The notes under the pieces were generated by a model. The model searched no databases. It saw only the letters and a list, made by a program, of their open reading frames with translations, and was not told where the DNA came from. From Mycobacterium colombiense CECT 3035 (lineage in GTDB: Bacteria; Actinomycetota; Actinomycetes; Mycobacteriales; Mycobacteriaceae): 64,000 nucleotides of DNA. Location of the stretch: contig NZ_CP020821.1 of NCBI RefSeq assembly GCF_002105755.1, positions 2,480,001-2,544,000 on the forward strand, in the 5' to 3' direction. The position numbers and the translations under genes were made by a program. Positions 11,953 to 20,737 of the stretch are shown one piece after another. How positions within the stretch are numbered: position 1 is the stretch's first letter; each line of letters opens with the position of its first letter.

Positions 11953-13424
11953 GAACCGGCCACCGATCGGGTCGACACGGCCGGCTCGGCGAACGAGGCG
12001 GGCACCGCGCGCGGTGGCGGGTCACCGGCGAGCGCCAGGATCTCGTCGAAGCCGTCCAGCAGGCATTGCGCGAACAACGCCTCGTTGCGCACCGAGGCCT
12101 TGTCGTAGCGCACGGTGATGGTGCACCAGCCGCCCCGCGAGATCAGCACCACCATCATCGCCACGCCGGGCAGCGGACCGATTCCGTACTGCCGCAAGAC
12201 TTTTGCACCGGCGAGGTAGGTGTCGCCCGGGAAGACCGGCACGTTGCTGGCCTGCACGTCGGAGCCGATCACCGAGCCGGTGATCCCTTCCAGCACCGCG
12301 GTCGGCAACACGCTGAGCACCGGCGCAAAAGAACCGATGATGTTCATCGCGGGCTCGTCGCGGCGCTGCGTCATCTGCGCGCGAATCTTCTTCATCCGAG
12401 AGACGGGGTCGGCGGTCCCGATCGGCGCCGCCAGATTGACGCCGGTGAACCGGTTGCCGCCGGCGGTATCCGCGTCGGCCCGCAGGCTGACCGGCACCGC
12501 CATCGGCAGCGTGCTGATCGGCACGCCGTACGCCTGGTGGTAGCGGCGCAAGGCGCCGCACAGCCCGGCGAGGTAGGCGTCGTTGATCGACCCGCCGCCG
12601 GCCTTGGCCGCCTTGTGCAGGTCGGCGAGCGGGATATCGACCGCCTCGCTGCGGGTAGCCAGGCTGCGGCGCCGCAACAGCGGCGACGGCTCGGCCGCCC
12701 GGTTGAGCACCCGCATGCCCGACATGGCGTACCCGACGATCCCGGACACGGTGGCCGTCGGCTCCAGGACCGCCCGCCCCGCGGCCGAGACCGCGCCGGA
12801 CAGGGCGTTCATGACACCGCCGACCACGGCGAAGGGCAGGTGGTTAATGCCCTGGCGCATCAGATCATTCGACGTCAGGTCCTGCGGCACGGGCAGCGGC
12901 AGGGTCGGCTTGGCCGGCGGATCGCGTTCGAGGTCATAGATCTCGGCGAACATCTGGACCCCGCCCACGCCGTCGGTGACGGCGTGGCTGACATGCAGCA
13001 GGGTCGCGGCCTGTCCGTCGGGCAGACCCTCGACCAGGGTGGCCGTCCACAGCGGCCGCGAGATGTCCATCGGCGACTGCAGCATGAGGTCCGCGAGATC
13101 GAATACCTCACGCAGGGTGCCGGGTTCGGAGACGCGCACGCGGCGGACGTGAAAATCCAGGTTGAAGTCGGGGTCCACCACCCAGCGCGGCGACGCGGTC
13201 GGCAGGGTCGGCACGACGACCTTCTGCCGCAGCCGCAACACGCGCCGCGAGGCGCTTTCGAATCGGGCGCGGAACTGTTCCCAGTCCGGTGTGCGGTCCA
13301 GAAGCTCCAGCGCCATGATCCCCGACCTGGTGCGGGGGTTCGCCTCTCCCCGGTGCAGTAGGTAGTCGACCGGCCCGAGCTCGTCGGACAACTTAATCGC
13401 CTCGACGGACTCAGCCATGGTCAT
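11949..13424 (-). CDS. Wax ester synthase / diacylglycerol acyltransferase (WS/DGAT, Tgs family)
   Basis: A 491-residue WS/DGAT, homologue of Rv2484c. It transfers acyl groups from acyl-CoA to diacylglycerol, the last step of triacylglycerol synthesis. The active site reads LHVSHAVTDG, with the catalytic His near residue 145 and the DG conserved; the usual first His of HHxxxDG is Ser here. Other family blocks are present: LVEGLPDGQAATL, INDAYLAGLCGALRRY and the C-terminal VISRGGWCTITVRYD. It is the first gene of the three-gene lipid operon and overlaps plsC by 4 nt. With PlsC and PlsB2 it could form a complete glycerol-3-phosphate to TAG route if the HAD domain or another enzyme supplies phosphatidate phosphatase activity (inference). 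Confidence 0.92.
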   Translation of the reverse strand: MTMAESVEAIKLSDELGPVDYLLHRGEANPRTRSGIMALELLDRTPDWEQFRARFESASRRVLRLRQKVVVPTLPTASPRWVVDPDFNLDFHVRRVRVSEPGTLREVFDLADLMLQSPMDISRPLWTATLVEGLPDGQAATLLHVSHAVTDGVGGVQMFAEIYDLERDPPAKPTLPLPVPQDLTSNDLMRQGINHLPFAVVGGVMNALSGAVSAAGRAVLEPTATVSGIVGYAMSGMRVLNRAAEPSPLLRRRSLATRSEAVDIPLADLHKAAKAGGGSINDAYLAGLCGALRRYHQAYGVPISTLPMAVPVSLRADADTAGGNRFTGVNLAAPIGTADPVSRMKKIRAQMTQRRDEPAMNIIGSFAPVLSVLPTAVLEGITGSVIGSDVQASNVPVFPGDTYLAGAKVLRQYGIGPLPGVAMMVVLISRGGWCTITVRYDKASVRNEALFAQCLLDGFDEILALAGDPPPRAVPASFAEPAVSTRSVAGS

Positions 13425-13554
13425 CAGCTCGACGCGCCAACGTTGTCACCGTCGATCAAGCCTCCTGCCCTGGACCCAGCAACCCCAATGGTCTACCCAA
13501 CGCTAGTCGGGTTACCGCGCTGGTGAAAGGAGCGGCAGGTAGCTGCGCGCGGGC

Positions 13555-14801
13555 TCAGCTGGCCGAAGTGGCCGACAGCGGCAGCGAATCCAGCAGCGAG
13601 CTGACCCGTCGCCCGTAGACCACACCGAGGAAATCGGCGACGGCGTCAGCGGCCAGCCGCGATCGAACGGTCGGTGTGATGTCGAAAGCATGGTGGGCGT
13701 TGCCGAGTTCGGCGTGGGCCACCGTGGCCGCGCCGGCCGCGCGCAGCGCGGCGCAGAACGCGCGAGCCTGCCCGCTGGGCACCAATTCGTCCTTCGCGCC
13801 GTGCAGCACAAAGAAGGGCGGCGCGTCGCTGTGCACGTAGGAAACCGGCGACGCCGCCATGAAACGCTCGGGCTCGTCGGCGTAGCGGGCCTTCATCACG
13901 AACTGTTCGAGGAACGGCAGCATCAGTGGGTGCATGTTCTCGAAGTCGGTGAAGTCGTAGACGCCGTAATAGGGCGCCACCGCTTGGACTGTGGTGTCGG
14001 CGTCTTCGAAGCCGGGTTGGAAGGCGGGGTCGTTCGGGGTGAGCGCCGCCAGGGAGGCCAGGTGGCCGCCCGCCGAGCCGCCAGTGATCGCGACGAAGTC
14101 GGGGTCACCGCCGTAGTCGGCGATGTTCTCCCGCACCCAGGCGATCGCCCTTTTGACGTCGATCAGGTGCGCGGGGAAGGTGGCGCGCGGGCTCTTGCTG
14201 TAATCGATCGAAACGCAGATCCAACCGAGTTGGACCATCCGGCTCATCAGCGTGTAGGCCTGCGGGCGCCTGCCGTTCAGCGTCCACGCGCCGCCCGGCA
14301 CCTGGATCAGCACCGGCGCCCGGCACCCGGGGGCAAGGTCGTCGCGCCGCCAGATGTCGAGCAGGTGGTCGCGAGCGCTCGGGCCGTAGGAGATGTCGGA
14401 GGTCTGCGCGGCGTACCGGCGGTGCGGCCCGGGCGGCCCAACAGCCCGCCACGGGGCGCGCACAGCGCGCCGACGGCGGCGGGGTGACACACCTGCTCAC
14501 GAAACTCGGGGCCGAAGGCCTCCTGCAGCGCCGTGGTGAGGGTCTTGTCCGCACGCTGGGCGGCCAGCGTCGTGCCGACCCGGCCGACGGACGGGTGCGA
14601 GACCCGCGACAGCGCGTGCCCGGTCACGACGTGCGGGGGAAACTCGGTGAAAAGCCAACCGGCCAGGCAGCCCAGCGCGAACGGCCCGCCGCGCAGCACC
14701 AGATTGCCGAGCTGATAGACGTCGCGGGCCTCGGCCGCCAGGCGTGCCGCCTGGGCGCCCGCCCACGCACAGGCCGAAGACTGAGTACTGGCCACGCTCA
14801 T
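13555..14801 (-). pseudogene. lipQ: Carboxylesterase LipQ, split by a frameshift
   Basis: Alpha/beta-hydrolase homologous to Rv2485c (about 420 residues), encoded in two frames here. The N-terminal part runs from ATG 14801 (MSVASTQSSACAWAGAQAAR) through QEAFGPEFREQVCHP. Translation of the C-terminal part makes sense only in a frame shifted by one base, from about HRRYAAQTSDISYGPSAR (14430) to the stop at 13555. Loss of one base between about 14426 and 14495 explains this; that interval is rich in short G/C runs. The downstream frame has the full hydrolase core: QVPGGAWTLNG oxyanion region, nucleophile GGSAGGH, acid in LHGAKDELVP and His in NAHHAFD. It is either a recent pseudogene or a sequencing error. 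Confidence 0.85.
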
Positions 14802-14987
14802 TGCCACGTCACCTCTCGACGTTATGCACACGCCTCGTCGCGGTTAACGGCCGATGGACGGCCGGTTTTGTACGTGTGTCGAGGTTCTCGACGATAACCG
14901 ATAAACGTGGCGGGGGAAGGGTTTTCAGGCGCGTGGCGGCGCTGAATCGGATGACCCGTGTGCGTTGGATAGACTGACCTGCACATT

Positions 14988-15061
14988 GCCTCCGTAGCTC
15001 AGGTGGATAGAGCAAGGGCCTTCTAATCCCTAGGTCGCACGTTCGAGTCGTGCCGGGGGCA
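14988..15061 (+). tRNA. tRNA-Arg (anticodon TCT)
   Basis: A full cloverleaf can be drawn in 74 nt: acceptor GCCTCCG paired with CGGGGGC (one G-T pair), D stem GCTC/GAGC, anticodon loop CTTCTAA with TCT at 34-36, and T stem GCACG/CGTGC with loop TTCGAGT. The anticodon stem AGGGC/TCCCT has one mismatch at its base next to the loop (C31-T39). The discriminator is A and CCA is not encoded. The 17 bases from the 3' side of the anticodon stem into the T loop are repeated at 16740, which marks this gene as a probable integration site. Confidence 0.9.
15028..15044 (+). repeat. Left direct repeat (attL-like) within tRNA-Arg
   Basis: CCCTAGGTCGCACGTTC, spanning the 3' side of the anticodon stem, the variable loop and the 5' side of the T arm of tRNA-Arg. 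It is identical to 16740-16756; flanking bases differ on both sides. Confidence 0.75.
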
Positions 15062-15375
15062 CCGGGCTCGTGTGTGACGTCGGCTGATGCTTGACAGCTA
15101 CTTCGGTTGATCCTTGACACTCCCGAGCTACGGCACTTGAGCGTGGCCGAGCGGTCCATCGGCCGCCTCAAAGCGCTGAACGGCGAGAAGTTTGCTCTGG
15201 CGCGTCCCTCGGTTCAGTCGAGCCACCGCCCACCGCGTGATTACCCGAGACGCTCCGTAGGCGGGCTCAGCGGCGCCATATCTCATCGAGATGCGATCCG
15301 CCCGATGTAGACAGCGGTGGAGCGCACTGACAGTGTGGCGTTGGTAGGGGACTCTTGCGGGAGGAAACCAGCGAC
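15062..15375. other. Gene-less 314-bp stretch between tRNA-Arg and the flavoprotein gene
   Basis: No convincing gene. It holds two near-identical 16-mers, CGGCTGATGCTTGACA (15081-15096) and CGGTTGATCCTTGACA (15104-15119), at a 23-bp period, each containing a consensus-like TTGACA. They could be promoter -35 elements or recombinase arm-type sites next to the integration point. A GGGAGGA ribosome-binding site at 15359-15365 precedes the next gene. The rest is unremarkable. Confidence 0.6.
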
Positions 15376-16725
15376 ATGCGCAGTGAAACCGCAATGATCT
15401 GCGGTGCGAGTATCGCTGGTCTGTTTGCGGCCAGGGTGCTGTCGGATTTCTATGACGCCGTCACTGTGGTCGAGCGTGACAAGTTGCCGGATGGCACATC
15501 CCAGCGGCGAGGGGTTTCGCAAGGGCGCCACCTGCACCAGATGCTCGGCAGAGGTGTGCCGTACATCGTCGACTTGTTTCCGGGTCTGTTGGAGGAACTC
15601 GAAGCGGCGGGTGCCATCGTCCTTGACAGCCCCGACGACCCTGCCCTGTTCCATCTGGGCGTCGGTGACATCGTCTTTTGCCAGTCGGGGCGGTTCACGC
15701 GATCCGATGGCCTGGTCGTGTTCTTGGCCAGCCGGCCCCTGCTGGAAGGGATCATTCGACGGCGAGTGCGGTCGATTAGCAATGTCACGTTCATGGATGG
15801 CCACGACGTGGCGGAGACGCTGATCGACCCAGCTGGCCAGGTCACGGGTGCGCGCGTGGTCGAGCGTGGAACCGGCCTTGAACGCGTGCTGACGACTGAC
15901 CTGGTCATCGACGCGACCGGTCGCTCCGCCCGCACCCCCGCGTTCTTGGAAGCTCATGGTTATCAACGGCCTCCTGAACGCAGGTACACGATCGACCTGA
16001 GCTACTCGAGCCAATTCTTCCGCCTGCCAGCTGGGACCCTTGCCGAGCGAGCCGTGTTGGAAATTCCCACCCTCGACAGGCCGGAGGGTTTTGGGTTGTT
16101 GCCCTACGAAAACGGGACCGTCATCGTCACGGTCATCGGTTTTGCTGGCAGGAAGACACCAATCGACCTGCCTGGGTTGCTTGACTCAGTCTCAGAGTCC
16201 ATGCCGAACCACGTCGCCGCGGCATTGCGCGCCGGGGAACCGATTGGCGAGGTGTCCACTCAGCGATACCCCGCCAGCGTTTGGCGGCGTTATCACAAGC
16301 TCACCCGGTTTCCACGGGGCTTACTCGTCATTGGCGACGCCGTATGCAGCTTCAATCCCGTGTACGGCCAAGGGATGACCTCAGCGGCGTTACAAGCATC
16401 GGCGCTCCAAAGATGCTTAGCCGATGGCACTGACCAGTTAAGCGGTCGATTCTTTCGCGCCTCCGCCAAGAAGTTGTCGCCGATGTGGTGGGCGAATCGG
16501 TTCTTCGACTTCACGATTGTCCCGTCAGATGGTTGGCAGTCGAAGCCAAAGAAGTTCATCAGTCTCGCCATGGGCAAGCTTTATGTGGCGGCGGCGACTG
16601 ACGTAGTAATCACTGAAACGCTATTCAGGCAGATGCAACTCCTCGCGGAGCCCACGGAATTTCTTCGGCCGTCCCTGTTGCGACGGATAGTGGCTGGCAA
16701 CCGACCAAAGGCAACGAACGAGTGA
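15376..16725 (+). CDS. FAD-dependent oxidoreductase of the geranylgeranyl reductase / epoxidase-like group
   Basis: A 449-residue flavoprotein. Start ATG 15376 is preferred over upstream TTG 15355 because GGGAGGA lies 10 bases before it and the product begins directly with the FAD-binding strand. The N-terminal dinucleotide fold has [14 protein letters not shown]; the motif [10 protein letters not shown] and the GD motif [18 protein letters not shown] bind FAD, as in the p-hydroxybenzoate-hydroxylase fold. The C-terminus is extended and rich in aromatic residues ([13 protein letters not shown]). Substrate unknown; monooxygenation or reduction of a lipid or polyketide double bond is a family-level guess. 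It is the only gene of the islet, and its codon use is less G/C-biased than the flanks. Confidence 0.82.
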   Translation: MRSETAMICGASIAGLFAARVLSDFYDAVTVVERDKLPDGTSQRRGVSQGRHLHQMLGRGVPYIVDLFPGLLEELEAAGAIVLDSPDDPALFHLGVGDIVFCQSGRFTRSDGLVVFLASRPLLEGIIRRRVRSISNVTFMDGHDVAETLIDPAGQVTGARVVERGTGLERVLTTDLVIDATGRSARTPAFLEAHGYQRPPERRYTIDLSYSSQFFRLPAGTLAERAVLEIPTLDRPEGFGLLPYENGTVIVTVIGFAGRKTPIDLPGLLDSVSESMPNHVAAALRAGEPIGEVSTQRYPASVWRRYHKLTRFPRGLLVIGDAVCSFNPVYGQGMTSAALQASALQRCLADGTDQLSGRFFRASAKKLSPMWWANRFFDFTIVPSDGWQSKPKKFISLAMGKLYVAAATDVVITETLFRQMQLLAEPTEFLRPSLLRRIVAGNRPKATNE

Positions 16726-16739
16726 GCGGGTAGCGGCGC

Positions 16740-16756
16740 CCCTAGGTCGCACGTTC
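16740..16756 (+). repeat. Right direct repeat (attR-like), tRNA-Arg remnant
   Basis: CCCTAGGTCGCACGTTC, a perfect copy of bases 15028-15044 of tRNA-Arg, located 15 bases after the stop codon of the flavoprotein gene. No other part of the tRNA is present here. Confidence 0.75.
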
Positions 16757-16846
16757 CGGCCACGCCTAGCGGCAACACTGAGCCGATCGGCGCTTCATGG
16801 CCAAGCGCGGTCCTTATTCGACAGTTTGTCAACTAGCATCTGGGGC

Positions 16847-17530
16847 GTGTACGCACACCGATTGGCGCGTTTGCTGGGTTTCGCGGTGGCGACGGCCTGG
16901 ACGGCGCTACTGTGCCCGCCGATTTCCGCGTCCGCCGCGCCCTGTCCCGACGTCGAGGTGACGTTCGCCCGCGGCACCGCCGAGCCGCCCGGCGTCGGCG
17001 GGGTCGGACAAGCGTTCATCGACTCGCTGCGTTCCCAGATCGGGGGCCGGTCCCTCGGGGTGTATGCGGTCAACTACCCGGCCGGCGAGGATTTCGCCCC
17101 GTCGGCGTCGGCCGGCGCCGGCGATGCGCACGCTCACGTTCAGTCGATGGTGGCGAGCTGCCCCAACACCAAGCTGGTGCTCGGCGGCTATTCGCAGGGT
17201 GCGATGGTGATCGACCTGATCACCATCGCCCAGGCCTCGATCGCGGGCTTGAATCCTCAGATCCTGACGGCGGACGAGGCTGACCATGTCGCCGCGCTGG
17301 CCCTGTTCGGGAATCCGTCGGCCCGGTATCTGGGGGCACCGGTGAGTGTGGTCAGCCCGTGGTACGGCGCGAAGGCCATCGACTTGTGTGCGCCCGGCGA
17401 CCCGGTGTGCACCCCGGGCGGGCCCCTGGCGCTGCCGTCCCACGACGAGATGTTCTCGGCGGCGGACCTGTCCTACCTGGGATCCGGAATGCCCGGCCAG
17501 GCCGCCACTTTCGTGGCCGGCCGGCTCTGA
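16847..17530 (+). CDS. Secreted cutinase-like serine esterase (CULP family)
   Basis: An exported alpha/beta-hydrolase of the mycobacterial cutinase-like family. GTG 16847 is taken as the start because it gives a compact signal peptide: basic AHRLARLLG, a hydrophobic core, then cleavage after ASA. An in-frame TTG at 16826 is the alternative, and neither has a strong ribosome-binding site. The mature protein starts with [12 protein letters not shown], the typical cutinase beginning. Catalytic Ser116 lies in GGYSQGA, the Asp in CAPGDPVC, the His in LPSHDEMF; the Cys pairs match the family disulfides. Probable role: hydrolysis of lipid esters outside the cell. It converges on the next gene with a 6-bp gap. 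Confidence 0.9.
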   Translation: MYAHRLARLLGFAVATAWTALLCPPISASAAPCPDVEVTFARGTAEPPGVGGVGQAFIDSLRSQIGGRSLGVYAVNYPAGEDFAPSASAGAGDAHAHVQSMVASCPNTKLVLGGYSQGAMVIDLITIAQASIAGLNPQILTADEADHVAALALFGNPSARYLGAPVSVVSPWYGAKAIDLCAPGDPVCTPGGPLALPSHDEMFSAADLSYLGSGMPGQAATFVAGRL

Positions 17531-17536
17531 GGCCGC

Positions 17537-18229
17537 CTAACCGAGTTCCTTCATGAACTCGCGGGCCAACGGCCCGGCGGAGGCCGGGTTCTGGCCGGTG
17601 AAGAGATTGCGGTCCTTGAGCGTGTAGGGCTTCCACATCTCGCCGCGGCTGAACTCGACGCCCATCTTCACCAGTTCGTCCTCGGCGGTCCAGCGAGCCT
17701 TCTCACGCAGCCCGACCGCATCCTCTTCGTCATTGGTGTAGGCCGTGACCCGGTAACCGGCGAAGGGCGATGCACCGTTTCGCCGGGTCGCCATCAGCGC
17801 GACCGGGGCGTGGCAGACGATGGCGAGCGGCTTGCCGGACGCGAGCGCCGCGATCAGCAGCCGGCCGGAGTCGGCGTCCTGCCAGAGATCCTCCATGGGC
17901 CCGTGCCCGCCCGGGTAGTAGACGGCGTCGTAGTCCTCGAGGCGGGCGTCGGCCAATTCGATCGGCCGGCGCAACTCCTCGGCCGATCGCAGGATGTCTT
18001 CCAGCTCCCGCGCGATCTTCTCGCTACCGGCCATCGACGGCCGCAGGCTCATCACATCCACGTGCGGCACAACACCATTCGGCGTCGCCACCACCACCTC
18101 ATGGCCGACGCCGGTGAGCTCACGGTAGGGCGCCGCGAACTCCTCGGCCCAGTAGCCCGTCGGGTGCCTGGTGCCGTCCTTCAGGGTCCAGTAGCTCGCG
18201 CCCGTCACCACGAACAGCACCTTCGCCAT
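17537..18229 (-). CDS. DJ-1/PfpI-superfamily (type 1 glutamine amidotransferase-like) protein
   Basis: A 230-residue class I GATase-like protein of the Hsp31/YajL group. The nucleophile elbow is AIVCHAPVAL with Cys139, and YYPGGHGPMEDLW provides the Glu/His environment of the active site. Start ATG 18229 follows GGAGAAG at good spacing. Members act as glyoxalase-III-type enzymes, chaperones or deglycases; which applies here cannot be told. There is no signal peptide. It stands alone and converges with the cutinase. Confidence 0.85.
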   Translation of the reverse strand: MAKVLFVVTGASYWTLKDGTRHPTGYWAEEFAAPYRELTGVGHEVVVATPNGVVPHVDVMSLRPSMAGSEKIARELEDILRSAEELRRPIELADARLEDYDAVYYPGGHGPMEDLWQDADSGRLLIAALASGKPLAIVCHAPVALMATRRNGASPFAGYRVTAYTNDEEDAVGLREKARWTAEDELVKMGVEFSRGEMWKPYTLKDRNLFTGQNPASAGPLAREFMKELG

Positions 18230-18414
18230 CGCTCTTCTCCTGTTTGGGTCCGCAGGGGGATGCGCTCAAGCGTCGCCCATCGGCTGCCCGCGGTCAAACG
18301 CTGCGACCGCGACTGGCCCGGCCTGGTGGTGGTGCTCGTTCGTGCTTGCCCGGCCGGATGTCCCAGGCGCGTTTGTCCTCACCGAAATGCGCGGCGCCAC
18401 AATGCGTATCGGGG

Positions 18415-18705
18415 CTAGGACGCCGGGACATATCGCCACACCAACTCACGGTTTCCGGTCGAGGCGGGGCCGCACGACAAGGTGAGGCCGGTCGCGTCGT
18501 GTGTGGTCGCCTCCGGAACGGAACAGTGCCGGCCGGCCAACGGTCGATCGAGGGCGGCGACGCCGACACCGATGCCGATCAGCCCCGCCGTCGCCACTGA
18601 GACCAGCATCAGCCGGGCGTATCCGATTCGTTGATTGCGGGTCCGCGCGTATGCCCGATACGCCATGGCCCCGGACCGTGTTGTCCTGTACCCCGTTGTC
18701 CTCAT
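18415..18705 (-). CDS. Small single-pass membrane or exported protein, unknown function
   Basis: I do not recognise this 96-residue protein. The start ATG 18705 follows AGGAG with a 6-base spacer, which supports translation. A basic N-terminus (about residues 1-30) precedes one hydrophobic segment (MLVSVATAGLIGIGVGVAAL, about 33-52), then a short C-terminal part with two Cys (HCSVPEA and LSCGPAS) that could form an extracytoplasmic disulfide. It ends in ELVWRYVPAS. The neighbouring DJ-1-like gene is on the same strand, 185 bases downstream. Confidence 0.6.
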   Translation of the reverse strand: MRTTGYRTTRSGAMAYRAYARTRNQRIGYARLMLVSVATAGLIGIGVGVAALDRPLAGRHCSVPEATTHDATGLTLSCGPASTGNRELVWRYVPAS

Positions 18706-19093
18706 GAGGTGCTCCTAGCGTCGATGCCGAGTGGGATGCTCTTTCGTGCTGCCACGAGCCTGCGGAGCGCGCCTTGGCGGATCCTCAACGGATCCTTGGG
18801 CGGCGACCGCCAGGGCCCACCGCCGACCGGACGGTGCCCGAGTCGCGGATGCGGCGGCCGGGACCGAAGCCGCGTGACGTCACACCAGCGACGCAGGTCA
18901 CGGCCATGTTTTGAGGAACCGGCGGTAATGCATTCGGGCTGTTTTCATACTTTTTGACGAAGCCGCAAAAGTCGAAGTCACCACCAAAAGTTTGCGGTTT
19001 AATCGATCTGGGAACAGCGTGTCAAAACGAGCAGATGGCGCTTACGGGGAGATCATTACTTAGAGCGTCTTCTCTTCGAGGGGTTGGCGAAAT
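18706..19093. other. Gene-less 388-bp stretch, locally A/T-rich
   Basis: No gene supported. Composition drops in G+C from about 18900 onward. A 7-bp inverted repeat, CCGCAAA (18963-18969) and TTTGCGG (18991-18997), brackets 21 bases and could be a regulatory or structured RNA element. A GAGGGG sequence near 19078 serves the following gene. No tRNA, att or IS end was seen. Confidence 0.5.
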
Positions 19094-19504
19094 ATGGCGT
19101 CGAATGACTGGCAGCCGGTAGTCCGCGTCGGGGAGCCGAGGTTCATAGCTGGCGTTGGCAATCGAATCAAGGTCGAAGTCAAGACGAGGGGCTGGTTGAG
19201 CCGCGACTGGCGGTGTTACTTCGGAACGCAGGTCTCTCAGCAACAACTCGATGCCCGGTACTCCTCCTATCCGTGTTGGGACGAAGTCCAGCGCATCGAG
19301 GGGTCCTGCGCAGAGCATGACGCGGAGCGGTACATCGAAATGATCGATGCCGCAATCCATTACGCCAACACCAGGCTGCGCAGCGACGCGCTGCCGGGGG
19401 CCGTTCTTCAGGGCGCGCGCATCGGGCGAGCCGGATGCGCGGTGAAGGAGCGCCAGGCCGAACTCGATGAGCTGGCGAGAAAGTTAGCGAAACCCGAGCT
19501 GTAG
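19094..19504 (+). CDS. Hypothetical protein
   Basis: An unrecognised 136-residue soluble protein, MASNDWQPVVRVGEPRFIAG to ELARKLAKPEL. The N-terminal half looks beta-rich with aromatic residues (TRGWLSRDWRCYFGTQ); the C-terminal half is probably helical (AERYIEMIDAAIHYANTRL; KERQAELDELARKLAK). A GAGGGG stretch about 12 bases upstream could serve as the ribosome-binding site. There are no membrane segments or known motifs. Codon use is less G/C-biased than in the surrounding core genes, which suggests an acquired gene. The opposite-strand frame over the same bases is poorer in composition. Confidence 0.6.
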   Translation: MASNDWQPVVRVGEPRFIAGVGNRIKVEVKTRGWLSRDWRCYFGTQVSQQQLDARYSSYPCWDEVQRIEGSCAEHDAERYIEMIDAAIHYANTRLRSDALPGAVLQGARIGRAGCAVKERQAELDELARKLAKPEL

Positions 19505-19955
19505 CGGCCCGGGCGGATCTCGGCGGTTCAAGCCAGTGGGCCCGCGACGTCGGCACCCCGCCGGTTTGCCGATGTCATGCCACGCGTTTTGCCAGGTCGA
19601 CCGGCGTCGTTACCCGCAGACGCCGAAAGCGACAGATAACGTTTTTATAAACACGGCATTACTTGTGGATTCCGACATCCGCCGCACGGCCGCAAAGACT
19701 GACGCGGTTGCGCTACCGGCGAGTAACTACGTGAGCCGGCCATGAATGGCGTTGGGCGATCGGGCCCGCCAATCTCGGCGGGGGCGCCGGTCTGCAATGC
19801 CCGCCATTTCCCGCTCGTTCTCGCCAGTCACGGCTCGCACCGGCCAACCCGGCTCCGGCGGCTCGAAGTAGTCTTACCTGGCCCGTGACGCTGCCGCCGA
19901 TGGACCGGTGAGGTCGGGCGGATCCACAGCCGATACGCGAAGCCGGAGGTGCCCG
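19505..19955. other. Gene-less 451-bp stretch upstream of echA14
   Basis: A frame at 19536-19745 (69 codons) exists but lacks a good ribosome-binding site and has no recognisable content, so it is not called. An A/T-rich patch (about 19636-19670, with GTTTTTATAAACA) could be a promoter. GGAGGT at 19945-19950 is the ribosome-binding site of echA14. Nothing else is evident. Confidence 0.5.
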
Positions 19956-20726
19956 ATGGCCCAGTCCGAAGTCATCCATTACCACGTCACCAACCGCGTC
20001 GCGCTCATCACCGTCAACGATCCCGATCGCCGCAACGCGATCACGGCCGAGTCGTCCGCGCACCTGCGCCAGGCCGTCGAGCGGGCCGAAGCCGACCCCG
20101 ACGTGCACGCGGTGGTGGTCACCGGGGCGGGCAAGGCGTTCTGCGCGGGCGCCGATCTCGCTGCCCTCGGCGCTGCCGGCGGCGGAGCGGCCGAGACGGG
20201 CCTGCAACAGCTTTATGACGGTTTCATGGCCGTCGGCGGTTGCCGGCTGCCCACCATCGCCGCGGTCAACGGCGCCGCGGTGGGCGCGGGGCTGAATCTG
20301 GCCCTGGCGGCCGACGTGCGCATCGCCGGACCGGCCGCCGTTTTCGACGCGCGATTCCAGAAGCTGGGGCTCCACCCCGGCGGCGGTGCGACGTGGATGC
20401 TGCAGCGCGCGGTCGGCCCGCAGGTCGCCCGGGCGGCCCTGCTGTTCGGCATGCGCTTCGACGCCGACGCCGCCGTGCGACACGGCTTGGCACTGACCGT
20501 GGCCGACGATCCGGTCGCCGCGGCGCTGGAGCTGGCCGCCGGCCCGGCGGCGGCTCCGCGGGAAGTGGTGCTGGCGACCAAGGCCACCATGCGCGCCACC
20601 GTCAGCCCGGGATCGCTGGACAACGAGCAGCACGAACTCGCGATGCGCGCCGAACTCGGGCCGCAGTCCTATTCCATCCAATCACCGGAATTCGCAGAGC
20701 GTTTGGCCGCTGCGCAACGCCGCTAG
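19956..20726 (+). CDS. echA14: Enoyl-CoA hydratase/isomerase family protein EchA14
   Basis: A 256-residue crotonase. ATG 19956 is chosen over the longer frame because GGAGGT ends 5 bases before it and the product starts with the crotonase strand [19 protein letters not shown]. Oxyanion-hole blocks are [11 protein letters not shown] and [17 protein letters not shown]. The position after AAVNG and the [16 protein letters not shown] region match hydratases. Likely role: hydration of an enoyl-CoA in lipid or branched-chain acid degradation, consistent with the adjacent bkd genes (inference). It ends 11 bases before the convergent bkdC. Confidence 0.9.
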   Translation: MAQSEVIHYHVTNRVALITVNDPDRRNAITAESSAHLRQAVERAEADPDVHAVVVTGAGKAFCAGADLAALGAAGGGAAETGLQQLYDGFMAVGGCRLPTIAAVNGAAVGAGLNLALAADVRIAGPAAVFDARFQKLGLHPGGGATWMLQRAVGPQVARAALLFGMRFDADAAVRHGLALTVADDPVAAALELAAGPAAAPREVVLATKATMRATVSPGSLDNEQHELAMRAELGPQSYSIQSPEFAERLAAAQRR

Positions 20727-20737
20727 AGCCGCGAGAG

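Larger units (their letters stand above)
15028..16756. mobile_element. Putative tRNA-Arg-integrated islet carrying one flavoprotein gene
   Basis: The interval is bounded by a perfect 17-bp direct repeat, one copy inside the 3' half of tRNA-Arg and one just after the only gene. This is the signature left by tyrosine-recombinase elements that integrate in tRNA genes and rebuild the tRNA. The cargo has noticeably more A/T-rich codons (TTT, GAT, AAG) than its neighbours. No integrase, excisionase or transposase is visible, so the islet is a remnant or was mobilised in trans. From memory, M. tuberculosis does not have this flavoprotein at the corresponding place. Confidence 0.6.

Noticed and set aside
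15139..15160. Segment GCGTGGCCGAGCGGTCC resembling the D arm of a Leu/Ser tRNA
   Set aside because: No matching acceptor, anticodon or T arm can be drawn around it.
15107..15310. 67-codon frame in the islet leader
   Set aside because: No ribosome-binding site, no similarity recognised, and it ends in Arg/Ser-rich sequence typical of non-coding G/C-rich DNA.
19536..19745. 69-codon frame upstream of echA14
   Set aside because: No ribosome-binding site and no recognisable features; kept only as part of the gene-less description.
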